A stretch of 64,000 bases of DNA from ChocPot-Mid sp043804925 (GTDB lineage Bacteria > Bacteroidota > Ignavibacteria > Kapaibacteriales > UBA2268). Of this stretch, positions 1 to 7,356 are shown one piece after another (position 1 is the stretch's first letter; the number at the start of each line of letters is the position of its first letter). The notes under the pieces were generated by a model, which searched no databases, had not been told where the DNA came from, and was given only the letters and a program-made list of their open reading frames with translations. Both the position numbers and the translations under genes were made by a program. The stretch covers positions 43,537 to 107,536 of the forward strand of contig JAZDIP010000007.1 in NCBI GenBank assembly GCA_043804925.1. The letters run 5' to 3'.

Positions 1-1
1 T

Positions 2-424
2 CAAAAAGACAGAGTCAAAGAATTTTCTGCAAAACCAGAAATTGATATTCAAATAATTGCTAAAGCAGAAGCAAGGGCACTAAACGGTTTAATGCCTGAA
101 GCACCTGCTTTAGCAGTTAAAAAAATATTAAATCAGACTGGATTAACGATGGACGATATGGTTGTCGTCAAAAACCACAATCCATTCGCAGTCAACGATG
201 CAATTTTTGGAAAGATTTTTAACTATGATTGGCACAAAATGAATAACACAGGTTGCCCTTTGGTTTGGGGACATCCTCAAGGTCCAACACTCACAAGAGT
301 AACAATGGAGGCACTCGAAGAAGCAGTAGACAAAGGTGGAGGTTATGTTCTCATCTTTGGTTGTGCGGCAGGAGATGTCGGAATTGCAGGAATTTTCAAA
401 GTAACTGATGGAGGTGCATTATGA
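2..424 (+). CDS. Thiolase (acetyl-CoA acyltransferase), C-terminal part
   Basis: The reading frame is open from the window edge, so only the C-terminal ~140 residues are visible. They carry the two C-terminal catalytic signatures of thiolases: a histidine in WGHPQGPTLTR (usual GHPxGxSGxR) and a cysteine in FGCAAGDVGIA (usual CxGGGxGxA). The KNHNPFAVND segment takes the place of the usual NEAFA loop, which marks a divergent subfamily. Thiolases cleave 3-ketoacyl-CoA with CoA, or condense acyl-CoAs. The stop overlaps the next start (ATGA), so this gene is translationally coupled to the dehydrogenase/hydratase that follows, the usual pairing for beta-oxidation. The chain length of the substrate cannot be told from this fragment. 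Confidence 0.88.
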   Translation, partial: QKDRVKEFSAKPEIDIQIIAKAEARALNGLMPEAPALAVKKILNQTGLTMDDMVVVKNHNPFAVNDAIFGKIFNYDWHKMNNTGCPLVWGHPQGPTLTRVTMEALEEAVDKGGGYVLIFGCAAGDVGIAGIFKVTDGGAL

Positions 425-2511
425 ATAAATCAATGAGACAATCAACACTTGAAACCTTAGGTTTAGGTTCAGTTCTTGATATTTTCCAAAGAGGGAGTTT
501 ACCTGTTGAAACCGAAAGTTTGATTGATAAGATTTTTGGTGACAAAAATAATCGCGGAGCTATTGTAATATCAGGTGCTAAAGGCATTGTTGGGGCAGGT
601 AAAATGATGCAACTCGGAGTAAGGTTGATGGACTATGGTATCCCACTTGTTGGTTTGGATATGGGTGGAGCCGCTGATGGACTGAGTTTTCAATATCAGG
701 GATTGCTTTCTGCATTTGGAAAAGTACAGGCAGACAAAATCATGTCAAACATTGTCCTTTTCAACTATGACGGAAAAAGTTTACCAAAACATTTAGCTGC
801 TTTCAAACCAAAATTCTTATTGGAAGCTATTCCGGAAATTTTTGAATTAAAAAAATCGCATTATAAAATTTTTAGGGATTCATTTCAGGGAATTGAAATA
901 AAATCAGTAACATCCGGCTTTCCTATGTCGGAACTCGGTGTCGGTATTGCACATCCTGCATTTCCGCATCAAATCAACAAAGTTTGGGAAATGATTGAAC
1001 CGGAACCATCGGATATAACAAAACTTTTCTGGTCAATGGGAATGATTCCAATGGAAATGACTGATAACTGGTCATTTGTATTGGATGTATTATTCTGTGG
1101 ACTCACTCTCTCAGGAACAAAATATCATGAAGCAAGCAATATGCCTTTTTGGAAAGTTGATAAATTAGTCAGAAAGCTTTTAGGACCAAATCCTTTCAGG
1201 GCTCACGACGTAATCGGAGCTAAAGGTGCAAATTATCTTACATGGTCTTGCCTGAATGATTTAAATAAACATTACGGAGAAGTATTTAAACCTACAACTG
1301 CACTTGAAGAACACAAAAATACCGGCTCAAACTGGTATCCTTTAAATCATCTTCGACCTATGGTCAACTGGACTCTAAATAATGATGAAATGTCCGAATT
1401 TGAGACATGGATTCTTGGTTCGATGTTCCAAATGACATCCTTGCTTTTACATGAAAAACGTTCTCATTTATCTACAATGAATGCTATAGGTGAACTTTGT
1501 GCTCAGTTCCGTCATGGATTGCTTTCGACAATCAGGACTTTTGACCTGAATTCAGCCCTTAGTATTGTTGAAGCATACCATAAATTACAACCTGAAGCAG
1601 CTAAATCCGCTTGGTATCCTCAAACATTCGAATTAATGGATTCAGTCGAATGGCAACAGCTTTACGTAAATGCTGAACATGACGGGAACATAGGTGTAAT
1701 TACAATTTCACGAGAGAGCTATAATCATGATGTTAATGAAGAATTAAACCGTGCTATTGATTGGTTGAAAGCTGAAAATATTGAGAAAGTAATTGTATCA
1801 GGTGATTTTCATTTATCAACACAAATGGTAGGAGCTGATACAAGTGAATTTTACCCTGCTTTGAATGATGAGGAAGAAGGATTCCAAATTGCCTACCAAT
1901 GGTCAAAAACTGCAAGACGTTTGAACGATGAATTCAGGACTTCCGTTGGTTTTATCAGCGGAAAACGTGCACTTGGTGGTATGTTAGAACTAATGCTTCA
2001 TTGCCATTATCTGATTGCTCTTGACAACACTGAAGTTGGTGCTCCTGAAGTTACTCTACCTGTTGTTCCTGGAATGGAACTATGCCATTGGCCCTTTAGG
2101 AAAACTAAACCTGAAGACAGGCCTAAGATTGCAAAGATGCTGTTGGAAGGAAATTATATCAAAGCTAAAAATACGATTGGCTGGATTGTTGATTATACCA
2201 GTAACATTACAGATTGCATTAAAATGGCATGGAAAATTGCGATTGAAGATGAACTTGCTTTGCCAAAACGAAGAGTCGAACAAGAGCCATTAACAGATAT
2301 CCCAAGCGATATGAATAATATAGTCCCGACAGATAATAAAGTATTGTTGAATGCACGGCTCGCTATTCTTAATAATATTCGTCAAAGTTGTGCAGCTACT
2401 TTGCCTGAAGCAATTAAAATTCAAGCACGAAATTCAGCAGTATTCATGTTGAGCAAAGAATGCAGAAATGGTTTTGTCGGGAGTGATTATGTTAAGACAA
2501 TGGAGGTGTGA
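421..2511 (+). CDS. 3-hydroxyacyl-CoA dehydrogenase / enoyl-CoA hydratase fusion
   Basis: A 696-residue fusion with the dehydrogenase half first and a crotonase-fold half second, the reverse of FadB order. Residues about 45-75 form a Rossmann start, but the usual GxGxxG reads GAKGIVGAG. GIAHPAFP near residue 175 holds the expected catalytic-type histidine. The hydratase half, from about residue 440, has ALGGMLELML and GAPEVTLPVVPG, which retain the two acidic positions of active hydratases, but the GAGGTQRLPR loop is replaced by an unrelated sequence. Together with the coupled thiolase it would carry out the last three steps of beta-oxidation, or the reverse direction. The divergent motifs leave the substrate uncertain. 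Alternative: a specialised acyl-CoA pathway rather than housekeeping fatty-acid oxidation. Confidence 0.8.
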   Translation: MNKSMRQSTLETLGLGSVLDIFQRGSLPVETESLIDKIFGDKNNRGAIVISGAKGIVGAGKMMQLGVRLMDYGIPLVGLDMGGAADGLSFQYQGLLSAFGKVQADKIMSNIVLFNYDGKSLPKHLAAFKPKFLLEAIPEIFELKKSHYKIFRDSFQGIEIKSVTSGFPMSELGVGIAHPAFPHQINKVWEMIEPEPSDITKLFWSMGMIPMEMTDNWSFVLDVLFCGLTLSGTKYHEASNMPFWKVDKLVRKLLGPNPFRAHDVIGAKGANYLTWSCLNDLNKHYGEVFKPTTALEEHKNTGSNWYPLNHLRPMVNWTLNNDEMSEFETWILGSMFQMTSLLLHEKRSHLSTMNAIGELCAQFRHGLLSTIRTFDLNSALSIVEAYHKLQPEAAKSAWYPQTFELMDSVEWQQLYVNAEHDGNIGVITISRESYNHDVNEELNRAIDWLKAENIEKVIVSGDFHLSTQMVGADTSEFYPALNDEEEGFQIAYQWSKTARRLNDEFRTSVGFISGKRALGGMLELMLHCHYLIALDNTEVGAPEVTLPVVPGMELCHWPFRKTKPEDRPKIAKMLLEGNYIKAKNTIGWIVDYTSNITDCIKMAWKIAIEDELALPKRRVEQEPLTDIPSDMNNIVPTDNKVLLNARLAILNNIRQSCAATLPEAIKIQARNSAVFMLSKECRNGFVGSDYVKTMEV

Positions 2512-2633
2512 TATTTTGAATAAATGAGTGAAATTCCATAATCTAATTGAGTTTTATTAATTTGTTGCTAAAATAAATTATAGAATCAATTATTAATATT
2601 TTGATTCTTCACAAGTAATGATTAGATTGTATT

Positions 2634-2882
2634 ATGAATAAGAAAAAATTATTAAAAAAAATTCTTGATGGTAGTAAAAATATTAGATTTAACGAATTCG
2701 TCAATCTAATAGAAGGTTTTGGTTTTATCTTAGATAGAGTTAGTGGAAGTCATCATATTTTTAAAAGACAAGATATAGATGAAATAATAAATATACAAAA
2801 TGTCAAAGGTGAGGTAAAACCGTACCAGATTAAACAGTTTTTTTCAATAATTGAAAAATATAATATCAAATTAATGGAGTAA
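2634..2882 (+). CDS. hicA: HicA-type toxin (mRNA interferase)
   Basis: An 82-residue basic protein with the HicA/YcfA double-stranded-RNA-binding fold signature: an N-terminal helix, then GFILDRVSGSHHIFKR. His40 in the GSHH motif is the expected catalytic residue of HicA mRNA interferases. It ends in a helix (KPYQIKQFFSIIEKYNI) typical of the family. The stop is two bases before the start of the HicB-type gene, the normal toxin-first hicAB order. No separate promoter consensus is clear in the 122 bp upstream. Family assignment is strong; activity is inferred. Confidence 0.85.
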   Translation: MNKKKLLKKILDGSKNIRFNEFVNLIEGFGFILDRVSGSHHIFKRQDIDEIINIQNVKGEVKPYQIKQFFSIIEKYNIKLME

Positions 2883-2884
2883 CT

Positions 2885-3109
2885 ATGAAGGATTATCATA
2901 TTAATATATTTTATAGTAATGAGGACAAATGCTTTGTGGCAGATATACCTGATTTGAAATATTGTTCGGCATTAGGAGACACGCCCGAGCAAGCTCTTGT
3001 TGAAGTATTGAAAGCCAAAGATATATGGCTATTGTCAGCACAAGAATCAGGGAAAAAAATTCCTAAGCCTAAGTATAAACCCTTTTTTTACCAGACTGCC
3101 ATTTTCTGA
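2885..3109 (+). CDS. hicB: HicB-type antitoxin
   Basis: A 74-residue acidic protein with the HicB partial RNase-H-like fold: CFVADIPDLKYCSALGDTPEQAL is the strand-helix core seen in HicB antitoxins, followed by a helix and the short tail KIPKPKYKPFF. It has no C-terminal helix-turn-helix or ribbon-helix-helix extension, so it is the short HicB form and may not bind DNA itself. It follows the toxin gene after 2 bp and should be co-translated with it. Its role would be to bind and neutralise the HicA RNase. Confidence 0.85.
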   Translation: MKDYHINIFYSNEDKCFVADIPDLKYCSALGDTPEQALVEVLKAKDIWLLSAQESGKKIPKPKYKPFFYQTAIF

Positions 3110-3236
3110 AATTTTTCTTTTTTGTTACTTTGTATAAAAATGTAAATAAGTTTGTTGTAATTTTTTATCTTAATATTTTTGAGGAAATAATTATTAAGAA
3201 ACCTATCAATTATTAAGAATTTTGTGGATTATTAAT

Positions 3237-3779
3237 ATGAAAAAAATATTGTTTATTATATCAATAATTATGTGTTCTGAAACTTTTGCTCAAAGTTATA
3301 ATGAATACAGGTGTCATGTTGATAGTAATTTGAGGTATTCAAATATCATCGGTTATATCAAAAATGATTCAATAATTGATAGAATAATTTATAAATATTA
3401 TCCTCCTATTACATGTTTTGATTTTCCTGATACCTCCAAGTTTATGATAATAGGACCTAATGAATATTTCTTATTAAAAGGTGATACAGCAAAAAAAAAG
3501 AATATTACTTTGTTTAAAATAAGACACAGTGGAATTTTAGATTCTATTAATCAGTATCGCTTTGAGAAATATGAAAAAATGAATACAAATTTTAACGAGG
3601 ATAATAATTGTGATAGTGTTTATAATTTCAGTATTGGATTTATTTCAAATAAAATTTGGGTAGTTGCTATAATTCCAAAAAAAATTACCCCTGGAATATA
3701 TAGGTCGATTAGTTATGTATTTTTATTTGATGACAAAGATTCAATTATAAAAACAATTACACACTTTGCACAAGAATGA
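3237..3779 (+). CDS. Secreted protein of unknown function, interrupted by TGA
   Basis: The ATG at 3237 begins a classical signal peptide (MKKILFIISIIMCSETFAQ, cleavage probably after FAQ). An in-frame TTG at 3222 also exists but would put extra residues in front of the signal. The mature part is about 160 residues, rich in Asn, Ile and Tyr, and matches nothing I recognise. The reading frame does not really end at the TGA (3777-3779): the same frame continues with coding-like sequence to a TAA at 3885-3887. The protein is therefore either recently truncated by a nonsense mutation or read through. Confidence 0.6.
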   Translation: MKKILFIISIIMCSETFAQSYNEYRCHVDSNLRYSNIIGYIKNDSIIDRIIYKYYPPITCFDFPDTSKFMIIGPNEYFLLKGDTAKKKNITLFKIRHSGILDSINQYRFEKYEKMNTNFNEDNNCDSVYNFSIGFISNKIWVVAIIPKKITPGIYRSISYVFLFDDKDSIIKTITHFAQE

Positions 3780-3887
3780 AACCATTTTTATAATGAGTTT
3801 AAAGGCGGTAAATATTATCTGCAAAGTCAGTATATTATTGACTGCGATTTGAATATATTGAAAGTTGAAGAATTGGAGCTGGAATAA
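3777..3887 (+). pseudogene. In-frame extension after TGA of the preceding secreted protein
   Basis: After the TGA the same frame runs 35 more codons (beginning NHFYNEFKGGKYYL, ending KVEELELE) to TAA. The composition resembles real protein, with aromatic residues, strand-like alternation and a charged C-terminus. TGA is one base from CGA, GGA, AGA and TGG, so a single substitution explains it. I see no convincing selenocysteine insertion hairpin directly downstream. A sequencing error is possible. Confidence 0.5.
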
Positions 3888-3944
3888 ACGTAAAAAATGT
3901 ATGATTAAATTCTTATTTTTACAAAAAACATTGAAGGAAATAAC

Positions 3945-4955
3945 ATGAATAAAATAATTTATATAAGTTTATTTTTTATTTTGTATTATTTAGGTTCTGC
4001 CGAAGATAATGCAAATAAATCATCATTGAGGCCCGAAATTGAGCCATTCAAATCGGATTACCTGAAAGTTTCCGATATACATGAAATCTACTATGAACTA
4101 TGTGGAAATCCCGAAGGAAAACCTGTTTTTGTTTTACATGGTGGTCCCGGAGGTAGAATCTCTCCGTATTATAGACGTTTCTTCAATCCTGAAAAATTCT
4201 TAATTGTCCTGTTCGACCAACGCGGTTGCGGCAAATCCAAACCTTATGCTGAAATAATAGAAAATACAACACAGGACTTAATAAAAGATATTGAAAAACT
4301 CAGGAAACATCTTGAATTAGAGAAGATTATTTTGTTTGGTGGCTCATGGGGTACAACATTAGGGCTTGCTTATGCGGAGACATATCCTGAAAACACAGCC
4401 GGTTTGGTCTTACGCGGTTTATTTTTATCAACCGATGAAGAAATTGATTATTTTTATAATGGTGGTGTCAAAACTTTTTTCCCTGAAGTTTATGAGAAAT
4501 TTATTTCTTCTTTACCTGAACCAAACAAAAAATCATTACCTAAATATTTATTTGAATTGATGCAAAATCCCGATACCAATATTATTAAAAAATATGCCAA
4601 GGTTTGGGCGGCTTATGAAATAAAAATTTCGGGTTTAAATATATCGGACAAAGAAGTTGATAATATTTTGAGTAGTTTCAATCCCTTGTCATTCAGTTTA
4701 TTTGAAAATTACTACATGTCAAAGAGATGTTTTCTCGAAAAAGAACAGTTGTTGAAATATGTCCTTAAACTGATAGACATTCCAATTTACATCGTCAATG
4801 GCAGATATGATATGATTTGTCCTCCAATAACTGCTTATAAATTTCAAAAAGCATGTCCATGGGCAATAATAAATATTACTGAAGGTTCGGGACATTGGAT
4901 GGGTGAACCTGAAACAGAAAAAACTTTAATAGAAATTATGCGTAAGTTTGAATGA
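3945..4955 (+). CDS. pip: Exported proline iminopeptidase (alpha/beta hydrolase, S33)
   Basis: A 336-residue alpha/beta hydrolase of the prolyl aminopeptidase family, which releases N-terminal proline from peptides. Visible motifs are the oxyanion loop HGGPGG (65-70), DQRGCGKS (91-98), the nucleophile elbow GGSWGTT with Ser134, the WAAYE cap-domain motif (221-225), acid Asp289 in GRYDMICP, and His317 in GSGHW. A hydrophobic N-terminal segment (residues 4-18) looks like a signal sequence, so this copy probably acts in the periplasm or outside. It is preceded by 57 bp without an obvious operon partner and convergent with the next gene. Confidence 0.9.
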   Translation: MNKIIYISLFFILYYLGSAEDNANKSSLRPEIEPFKSDYLKVSDIHEIYYELCGNPEGKPVFVLHGGPGGRISPYYRRFFNPEKFLIVLFDQRGCGKSKPYAEIIENTTQDLIKDIEKLRKHLELEKIILFGGSWGTTLGLAYAETYPENTAGLVLRGLFLSTDEEIDYFYNGGVKTFFPEVYEKFISSLPEPNKKSLPKYLFELMQNPDTNIIKKYAKVWAAYEIKISGLNISDKEVDNILSSFNPLSFSLFENYYMSKRCFLEKEQLLKYVLKLIDIPIYIVNGRYDMICPPITAYKFQKACPWAIINITEGSGHWMGEPETEKTLIEIMRKFE

Positions 4956-5047
4956 TATAATTGTTTGTACTTTGTTTCATTGGTATTGACATTGCAAAGA
5001 TTGTGATTCTTCCGAAACTACCGACAATTAATATTTATTTTGTTATA

Positions 5048-5944
5048 TTACTCATATTCAATAACATAATGCTCAGCTAACTCATTATTTTCATCATAAT
5101 AAAACTGTTCAATCCATAAGCCCTGAGAATTATATAAAAATGTACTTTTTGCGGGATTAGCTCCCTGCAAACCTGACAATTCGACGGATAATTTGCCTGC
5201 CGAATTATATTGAAACTCCTTAATTATCGTTCCATATTCCATATAATCTTCTTCTTTAATAAGTTTGCCTTCAGAATTATAAAAATAAAGCCGATAGCCA
5301 GCTTCCTCTTGGAAAAAATGGTCATAGAGATTTTCTCTTGTTAAAAAACCATTTGCATCATGAAGATAATTATGCTCCTCCGTAAGCTCTTCGTATGAAT
5401 AAATTTTTTCATTGTTTATAAATCCATTTGAGCCATAAGTGTAAATATATTTCTTTATGTTGATTGTTGGAGCGTTGGATGTTTTAATTTCTATTTTAAC
5501 AGGTTTATTATCGCTATTATAAGAAAAATTATATATGTAATAAATCCCGGAAATTGAAGTCGAAACCTTGGCTTGTGTAAGAACTCCCGATGAGTTATAA
5601 GTAAAATCGAATGTTGCCGGAGCCAGGTAGGGAGAATAATTATTCATAGCTTTTACCAAACCATAGCCATCTGAAAAGAAATTATAATAATTATACATAA
5701 AATTCAATAAACCTGGTAAAGCATAAATATTTTTTCCGTAATAAAAATAATTTTCCGCAGGAAAGGAAAACGTCTTCTCATTAAATATAAAGTCAGTTAT
5801 CAATACTTTTTGTGCATTTTCATCTACAAAATAAATCTTTGCCTTCAAAGAATTGCCTCCCGGATTAACAGGATTATTTTCGTCGCTGCAACCTGCCAAA
5901 GCAAGAATTAGTAGAAAACTCAGTAGAGTTATTATATTTTTCAT
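5048..5944 (-). CDS. Lipoprotein with YD-like repeats
   Basis: A 298-residue lipoprotein: the signal ends in the lipobox LAGC with Cys19 as the acylation site. The mature part contains about six degenerate repeats of the form F-x-YNS-x-G-x-L-x-x-x-x, such as FTYNSSGVLTQAK, FQYNSAGKLSVEL and FLYNSQGLWIEQF. These resemble the YD/RHS-type strand repeats of surface proteins that wrap into extended beta structures. No toxin domain or protease site follows the repeats, so this is not an RHS toxin. It probably sits on the cell surface or the periplasmic face of a membrane; function unknown. The tail of an outer-membrane-type protein lies just upstream on the same strand. Confidence 0.65.
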   Translation of the reverse strand: MKNIITLLSFLLILALAGCSDENNPVNPGGNSLKAKIYFVDENAQKVLITDFIFNEKTFSFPAENYFYYGKNIYALPGLLNFMYNYYNFFSDGYGLVKAMNNYSPYLAPATFDFTYNSSGVLTQAKVSTSISGIYYIYNFSYNSDNKPVKIEIKTSNAPTINIKKYIYTYGSNGFINNEKIYSYEELTEEHNYLHDANGFLTRENLYDHFFQEEAGYRLYFYNSEGKLIKEEDYMEYGTIIKEFQYNSAGKLSVELSGLQGANPAKSTFLYNSQGLWIEQFYYDENNELAEHYVIEYE

Positions 5945-5961
5945 AAGAACCTAAATAAAAT

Positions 5962-6114
5962 TTAAAATCCAACACCAACGTTCATAGAAATACTATATCC
6001 ATAAGGATAAACATAATCAATGATGTTTACAGAAACATCATCATCATTAATTAATTTCGTTGCATTGTTCTTTGAAAAAGCAAATAAATTCGATGAATAC
6101 AAATTACTTCTTTT
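5962..6114 (-). pseudogene. C-terminal remnant of an outer-membrane-type protein
   Basis: On the minus strand 50 codons are open down to a TAA at 5964-5962, with no plausible start and an upstream in-frame TGA at 6117-6115. The translation ends with alternating hydrophobic residues and a terminal Phe (SISMNVGVGF), the classic last strand of an outer-membrane beta-barrel. It lies directly upstream of the YD-repeat lipoprotein gene in the same direction. I infer the decayed 3' end of a deleted gene; chance similarity cannot be excluded. Confidence 0.4.
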
Positions 6115-6152
6115 TCAAATAAAATCATCCATTTTCCATTATCAATTGTCCA

Positions 6153-7145
6153 TTAAAAAACGTAGTTTTTTAATGCCTTCATATATTGAGCCCTTTCGAA
6201 ATCACCTGGATTTGGTGTTTTCATCTGACTCATACTGCCTATCATCTGCTCGACTGATTTATATTCATTCTTAGTCAACCAATCAACCATCTCTTTTTCG
6301 ATTACCTTTAAATAATCAATTCCGTTTTTCAATAGGGCAGAGGCAAGCATAACGGCATTTGCACCAACCAAAAGGGATTTAATCACATCTTTTCCGGTAT
6401 GGATTCCGCTTGTCGCCGCAAAGTCAAGATTTACCCTACCCTTTAGGATAGCTATCCATCTCATTGCGAGGCGTGAACTACCTGAATGACTCAATGCAAC
6501 TTTTGGTTCTACCTCAAGTTCATCAAGATTGATATCAGGTTGATAAAATCTGTTAAACATTACCAAAGCATCTGCACCGGCTTCCTTAAAACGCAATGCC
6601 ATATTAGCCATATTGGAATAATACGGGCTTATTTTAACTGCTAAAGGAATATGTATATTGGACCTCACAGCTTTAACGACATCAATATACCTGTTTTCTA
6701 TATCACTCCCGGGACTATCTAAATTTGTCGGTATATCATATAGATTCAGTTCAATAGCATCGGCACCGGCTTCCTGCATAATATCTGCATAGTCAATCCA
6801 TCCACCGGTTGATGAACCGTTAAGACTTGCAATGATGGGAATATTAACTGCCTCTTTAGCTTTACGAATATGGTTAAGGTATTCTTCAGGACCTAAACGA
6901 TATTCGTCAGGTTCCGGAAAATATGAGGTTGCTTCTGCTGACACAAATTCTGTAGAGTTAATAAAATGATGAAGCTCTTTTTGCTCTGATTCCACCTGTT
7001 CTTGAAATAATGAATGAAGCACTATTGCCGAAGCACCGGCTTCTTCAAGTTTTTTTATGTTTTCTATCTTTTCGGATAGGGGAGATGCCGCTACCACTAA
7101 AGGTGATTTCAACTCCATCCCAAGATATTTTGTTTTTATATTCAT
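6153..7145 (-). CDS. Dihydroorotate dehydrogenase-like flavoprotein
   Basis: A 330-residue TIM-barrel protein of the class 1 dihydroorotate dehydrogenase family (FMN-binding). It begins with MKSPLVVAASPLS-like sequence (LKSPLVVAASPLS) and has the internal ASLNGSSTGGW, AIELNLYDIPT, VKISPYYSN, ATSGIHTGKDVIKSLLVGA and VMLASALL segments. These supply the FMN phosphate site and the catalytic barrel. The pyrimidine-pathway motifs around the catalytic Cys/Ser are not obvious, so it may not be PyrD. A protein of this type next to PFOR is a recurrent arrangement. It is transcribed downstream of PFOR (211 bp gap), suggesting an electron-transfer or redox partner role. Confidence 0.8.
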   Translation of the reverse strand: MNIKTKYLGMELKSPLVVAASPLSEKIENIKKLEEAGASAIVLHSLFQEQVESEQKELHHFINSTEFVSAEATSYFPEPDEYRLGPEEYLNHIRKAKEAVNIPIIASLNGSSTGGWIDYADIMQEAGADAIELNLYDIPTNLDSPGSDIENRYIDVVKAVRSNIHIPLAVKISPYYSNMANMALRFKEAGADALVMFNRFYQPDINLDELEVEPKVALSHSGSSRLAMRWIAILKGRVNLDFAATSGIHTGKDVIKSLLVGANAVMLASALLKNGIDYLKVIEKEMVDWLTKNEYKSVEQMIGSMSQMKTPNPGDFERAQYMKALKNYVF

Positions 7146-7318
7146 CCAACATTCTCCTAATTAATTTTCATTTTTTACAATTTTCAATTTTCATTCAATT
7201 TTTAAATTATATTTACATACAATCCAACTATATTCAATCCACAAGGATTGCATTCGATGTTTTAATCTTAAGTTCTTTCAGTTCTTCTTCCGTTCAGCCA
7301 TTCAGTCTTTCAACTGTT

Positions 7319-7356
7319 GACTGACGACTGACGACTAACGACTAACGACTAACGAC
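7319..7356. repeat. Tandem heptamer repeat (GACTGAC / GACTAAC)
   Basis: Five head-to-tail 7-bp units, two GACTGAC and three GACTAAC, followed by GACT, directly abut the PFOR stop codon. The adjoining 7270-7318 is a looser run of similar words (TTCAG, GTTCAG, TTCAGTC). Nothing else is seen in the 211-bp gap between the two minus-strand genes. Confidence 0.85.

Noticed and set aside
3777..3779. Selenocysteine codon at the in-frame TGA
   Set aside because: No convincing insertion hairpin directly downstream, and nothing suggests a redox active site; a nonsense mutation is simpler.
5048..5944. RHS-type polymorphic toxin
   Set aside because: The repeats are few and degenerate, and no protease site, toxin domain or immunity gene follows.
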